Part shown: positions 60,006-64,000 of the stretch, piece by piece | Numbering within the stretch: position 1 is the stretch's first letter | How the letters are laid out: every line of letters begins with the position of its first letter | Origin: Zhengitettix transpicula | Lineage: Eukaryota > Arthropoda > Insecta > Orthoptera > Tetrigidae | Direction of reading: 5' to 3' | NCBI GenBank assembly: GCA_037074705.1 | Contig: CM073590.1 | Coordinates: 241,151,101 to 241,215,100 of the forward strand | DNA: 64,000 nucleotides | Program-made: the position numbers and the translations under genes | Notes under the pieces: model-generated | What the model was told of the DNA's origin: nothing | Databases searched by the model: none | The model's input: only the letters and a program-made list of their open reading frames with translations

Positions 60006-60984
60006 ACAAAAGGATTTACAACATATATATTATAATGAACTATAAATTATTTTTTTAATAAAAATGATAAAGGACTACATCGGTATAATAACGATTAATC
60101 CCTTATTTTAAGTCTCGGAAAACATTTTATTTCAATGTAATTTATGTGAAAATTTCTTTATTTTAAAATAAATTCTCAAAAACTTTTGTTATTCTAACCA
60201 TATTCGTCTGATAATTTACTTAAAATATATCCTGAGGCCAACATATTTGACATATCACATCATATTGTTTACAATAGGGTGACATGTTTAGTGTTTAATG
60301 GCCAAGCAGTATGTCATAAACTCTAATTTTATTCCATTGCTTTTCAAGTAACATATTGAGCTTATTTTATTTCTTCAGTAACAAGATTTCTTTTTTCAAT
60401 TGAGCTTGTAAACTTGTTAACTAAACTATCTCAAGAACCTTATTTCATCTGCTATACTTGATATAATCAAGTTTTTGATTTTCTTACTCTTATGATGCCC
60501 TATATTATTCTTACATTTTTATTTCAGTTATGGAAAGATAAAGAAATTGAGGTTTGTTCGAACAACGTAAATGTGAGTTAATGACCTTCCTTACTTTGTG
60601 TATTTTTCTGGGAAAAATAGTACGGGTGCAGGCCTTACAAAATATTCACCCATAATTACATCTTTGGTATTTGTATCTGCTCGAAATTAAGGATTTTAGC
60701 TCTGTCAGGGTCATTTCAAATTCAGAAATAAATTATATAGCACAGTCAAATTAGACAATTCGAGAGATATAAATCCAGCCCGTTTGAAAATTGGCACAAT
60801 TGATCCTTGGTACGATAGTTTAAAGAAAATAGTCCTGATGGCAGTGGTGGTCTTTAAAAGGGATGTATTTTAGTTTTTTGCTCGTTGTTCCGAAACTAAC
60901 AGGCGAAAGATTGCTTTATACAAATGTTGAAGCTGAATAAATTTCAGACTGTTCTGATGTATTTTGGAGTTTTAGGGTCTGCTG
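60006..60984. other. mirror of 21244-22260, no gene recognised
   Basis: AT-rich, with scattered substitutions relative to the left arm. Confidence 0.4.
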
Positions 60985-61250
60985 AAGAGATGCTCCCAGA
61001 GGGGGCACTCTAGCAGCACGTGCTCCGATGTCTCATCCTTCCCGCATTTGCAGGTTGCATTCTCACCGGCGACATCTAATTGGAGATCCAGCCTGCTCTT
61101 CTAGTAGTCTGAGTTCCTTTCTCGTGGAATATGCTCCGCGATTTCGAATATACAAGATAATGTCTCTCATGTTGTCATTAGGGAGTTGCAGAGGTTCCCC
61201 CGGCCACCACTCCGCTATTGCGAGCAATCTTCATAACCCCTCCCCCCCCC
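60985..61250 (-). pseudogene. LINE ORF2 C-terminal fragment, mirror of 20975-21243
   Basis: The same CKCGKDETSEHVLLECP motif on the minus strand, ending at a poly-G and CA-repeat junction. Confidence 0.7.
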
Positions 61251-61440
61251 ACACACACACACATACACCTAGGACACGGGTAGGTGTCGTCCTCCGGGAT
61301 TAGCTTCCACTCCCGCAATTTAGTCACTAGTGTCGCCTTTCACGTGACAACAAAATTAATGTTGTTAAAGAAAAGTTCTGTACGGCACGTGGAATCTAGA
61401 ACAAACATAAAAATGCGAACTTTAGTTTGGAATGGGAATT
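61251..61440 (-). pseudogene. decayed Merlin transposase start, mirror of 20780-20960
   Basis: The same decayed exon start; the ATG region here reads TTCCACGTGCC, so the start codon is lost. Confidence 0.65.
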
Positions 61441-61805
61441 AAAAAATATATTGAGGAAAGTGACTCATTATATATTATAAAAAAAATATAACGAACTAAC
61501 TTATTTCTGAGCAAATAGTTATCAACTTATTATATATTATAAGTAACTTTCTGGTTAATATAAAAAAAAATACAGAGTGTCGGCAAAAAAGGGTCGCCCG
61601 ATTTATACGTGATATTCTGATGCGTAATCAGTTTATTAGAAATTACTGGAATAATATTTTGTGAACAAATCCTACCTACTATATGTTAAACATCTGGAAA
61701 AATACCTTAACGTGCAGGTTGCAGTGGATTGTACAACTCCCCCGCCAGTTCCAGGAACGTCAGGAACCGGTGAACTTTCTTCATACGGCATTGCTTTTGA
61801 AACAT

Positions 61806-62734
61806 TTATTTCGCGAGATTGCCGCGGATATGGCTTCTTCTCCGGCCCGGTTCCCTCTGAATATACTTTGCCGCTCTCCACGTGCTCTCAATTGTGTTAG
61901 TATGGGCCCCGGTACGGGGTCCACAAAATTGTATGTGTGATTCACCTGCAAAGAAAACGGTTTATTAGAAATTTCTACATATGGTAAATGATAGATAGCA
62001 TTTAAAAAGAAGCTTTTACTTACAGTTAAGTGGTGAAATCCTTCATTCTGAAGACAGTCATGCGACTTCCAACAATCGGATATGATTGTTGTCCCGGGAA
62101 GAATCCATTTCTTAATTATTGGGAGTAAAGTCTCAGCCGAACGATCTGGAACAGTGTCCATAAAAACGCGACCTGAATTCCTCTCAATACCTCCAAAAAC
62201 CCAAAGACCATTAATTTTACGACCCCTATTATATTTGCGTTTACCAAATGAAGATTCGTCGATTTCTACGACCTTCCCCGGTCCCCCCACGGGTTCCCCT
62301 TTGTCCATTAACGCGTAGAGCAAAACCTCCCTACAAAACGACGCCCAGTCGGCACCGGTGCGGCTACTCAAACCTACTTCTTCTAATATGAACTCCATAG
62401 ATATATTGTTAACCCACATGTACACAAATTCTAATATTTTCCTTAACGACAGACGGGAAAGGGCAAAAAACGTCCCTTTCCGCAAGGACACTCTCGTCTC
62501 GCACGTGATCCTCTTCCGGTTCTTAAATACTGCATTCCCGCAAGACCAACGGAAACCATCACCCACGCTGCTACTTGGCCTAATCGTCATGAACCCCCCA
62601 CACTTTGGACAAGGGTAGGTGCCGTCCTCTGGGATTAATTTCCACTCCTGCAGCTTAGACACAAGTGTCTTTTTCCGGCTGCACAAGAAATTTACCTTTC
62701 TCAAAGTAAGCTCTTGTTTTTTGGCAAGTGGCAT
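61806..62734 (-). pseudogene. Merlin/IS1595-like transposase, right-arm copy (best preserved)
   Basis: The main exon runs from ATG at 62734 down to 62024 (711 bases) with no frameshift or stop. It contains the zinc ribbon (CPKCGG, WSCGN, ITCET), the first Asp in VEIDES, KRKYNRGR, WVFGGIER and the second Asp in IISDCWKS. The GTAAGT donor begins at 62023, and a 78-base intron ends with TTCTTTGCAG at 61946. The last exon, 61945-61806, supplies NHTYNFVDP and the AHTNTIESTW block with the catalytic Glu. One G is missing between them near 61920, so the Glu block is out of frame: the only visible lesion. Such enzymes cut and paste their element in the nucleus by a DDE mechanism. Without splicing, the frame would run through the intron and end with a wrong tail at 61781. 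Confidence 0.9.
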
Positions 62735-64000
62735 CTAGAACAAACATAAAAATGCGAACTTTAGTTTAGAATCGGACTTAGTAACGTATTGAGGAAAGCG
62801 GTTTATTGTAGGTAATTTAGAATTACAGCAATTTAAAATTCAAACACTTACATTGTCTCGAATAACAGCCCGCACGATAAAACTTAATTCAAGAATGAGC
62901 AAGCAAAGCAGCAATCTGAAAAAATAAAGAACGCGAAGTTTAGAAAAAAACAAATCGGCTCGTTGCAGACTCGCGTAATATACGGAAAAAGTAAAGACTG
63001 CTAAATTTAGAATTACAGTTTGCGGAAAGCAATTTAAAATTCAAACACTTACAAACACTTCTCTGAAGTATAAGATCGAAATCTTGAACGTCCTTCTTCT
63101 TTTATAGTTCCATTTTCCGTAGGTGCGGGTGAGTCCGGCGATGGAAATTCCAACTTCTGACTACAGAATCCTGGAATGAAAGATTTGCTAAAATAATATA
63201 ACCGCTGGAAAATACTTTAAATGTGCAGAATTCGTACTTGTTCTTCCAAACTTGAAGGAAACATACATAAATCCATGTAAGGACACAGTTCTAATACTAC
63301 TGGGGGAAAATAGTTTTACTAATAGTTGGTTCTGTTTCTTGGAAAAATTATAGTGGAAACTAAAAATCTAATTGATTGAATAATTAATTACAATTAAAAT
63401 GGAAGTATAAACCATCTAATTAGTTTAATAGCATTCTTGTTGCCTTTTTCTCACATTATTTTCCCGTTAATAAGTTGTAGTGTCGAATTAACAAGAAAAT
63501 GCTTATAAATATTCTGAAATTATATTTTGGAAACCGTCAGTAGTTTAACATGGATTAATGAAACGTTCAATATTTATTTCGTTCAATATTCTTGTGCAAC
63601 AGTTTAATAACTGATTGAATTGCATGCAAGGAATGCTTTTGCGACTTGCTGTTACGTTTACTGGGCATTTCAAATTTGCATCAGAGGCTAATTTCGCCTT
63701 TGTAATCGATCGATGAAGGGAATTGCCGCAATTCCTGTTATAAGAGATATTTCGTAGCCCTGAAGATTATTTGAAAAATCAGGCAATACTGATATTTGTT
63801 GTAGTGTTTAATTTAACAAGAAAATGATTAAAAATATGAAATAATAAAAAACAGTCGGTAGTTAATAATGAAACATTAAATTTATTTGTTATAATAAAAT
63901 AACGTCAGACATTAAAGAAAACATCGAGGGATTCGGACGAAGTTCACTTAACCATCTCTAAAAATAATTAATATTTTTTTGGTGCATTTTCTTTTTGGTT
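62735..64000 (-). mobile_element. 5' part of the right-arm Merlin element
   Basis: Introns and 5' exons as in copy 2 (one exon 2 unit near 62854-62920). Then comes sequence matching 18100-19130 at about 90%, with small indels, up to the window edge. Identity is clearly lower than in the inner arm. Confidence 0.7.
63100..63106 (-). promoter_or_regulatory. TATA box of the right-arm Merlin element
   Basis: TATAAAA on the minus strand, in the same context as 19098-19104. Confidence 0.45.

Larger units (their letters stand above)
43518..64000 (-). repeat. right arm of the giant palindrome
   Basis: The reverse complement of 18100-41556, running off the window edge. Compared with the left arm it lacks the PIF/Harbinger element, the 355-bp TA block and 1.3 kb around 53133-53148, and it has 219 extra bases at 59674-59892. 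Confidence 0.97.

Noticed and set aside
18100..64000. Palindrome as a simple read foldback artefact
   Set aside because: The arms differ by a transposon with a clean empty site, a deletion with filler, and a rising substitution rate; an artefact copy would be identical. Haplotype mis-joining was not excluded and is listed as a test.

Overview
The window looks like gene-poor, AT-rich intergenic DNA from an arthropod, most probably an insect. The evidence is the mix of mobile elements: a Ty3/Gypsy element of the CsRn1 type (tRNA-Trp primer site, CHCC zinc knuckle), jockey-type LINEs with target-site duplications, spliced Merlin (IS1595-like) transposases, a PIF/Harbinger-type element, poly-A-tailed retroposons and many (TA)n tracts. 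I find no complete, confidently named host gene, no rRNA or tRNA gene and no CRISPR array. Assignments rest on motifs read by eye; no database search was possible.

Layout. 1-1000: a LINE fragment (end of endonuclease, start of reverse transcriptase). 1545-6445: a complete Gypsy element with two LTRs that I read as identical and an open gag, but a broken pol. 6451-10007: old, mostly unrecognisable DNA with one LINE tail. 10036-14875: Merlin copy 1, interrupted by a SINE-like retroposon and by a 2.1-kb jockey LINE that carries a clean 10-bp target duplication. 14876-17126: a segment between two ~115-bp direct repeats, holding an unidentified 273-codon ORF and LINE debris. 17518-17802: a solo LTR of the Gypsy family above.

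From about 18.1 kb to the window end the DNA is one giant imperfect palindrome: left arm ~18100-41556, spacer 41557-43517, right arm 43518-64000 (still running at the edge). Mirror positions add up to about 85080 near the centre, then fall in steps to about 83320 and 82010 and recover to about 82210 through a few discrete indels. Arms are nearly identical close to the centre and only about 90% alike at the outer end. Merlin copies lie at both outer ends (19474-20400 and 61806-62734, opposite strands) and rearranged Merlin pieces fill the spacer.

The arms contain tandem ~1-kb repeats, TA-bounded repeat modules, hairpin-ended elements, a 750-bp foldback with hammerhead-ribozyme-like motifs, poly-A retroposons and a promoter-like block with three perfect TGACGTCA sites. 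A 1379-bp PIF/Harbinger-type insertion splits that block in the left arm only. Because each arm preserves the pre-insertion or pre-deletion state of the other, the order of several events can be read directly. The best candidate for something new is the palindrome itself: a unit of more than 43 kb flanked by inverted Merlin transposases, with Merlin pieces at its centre.
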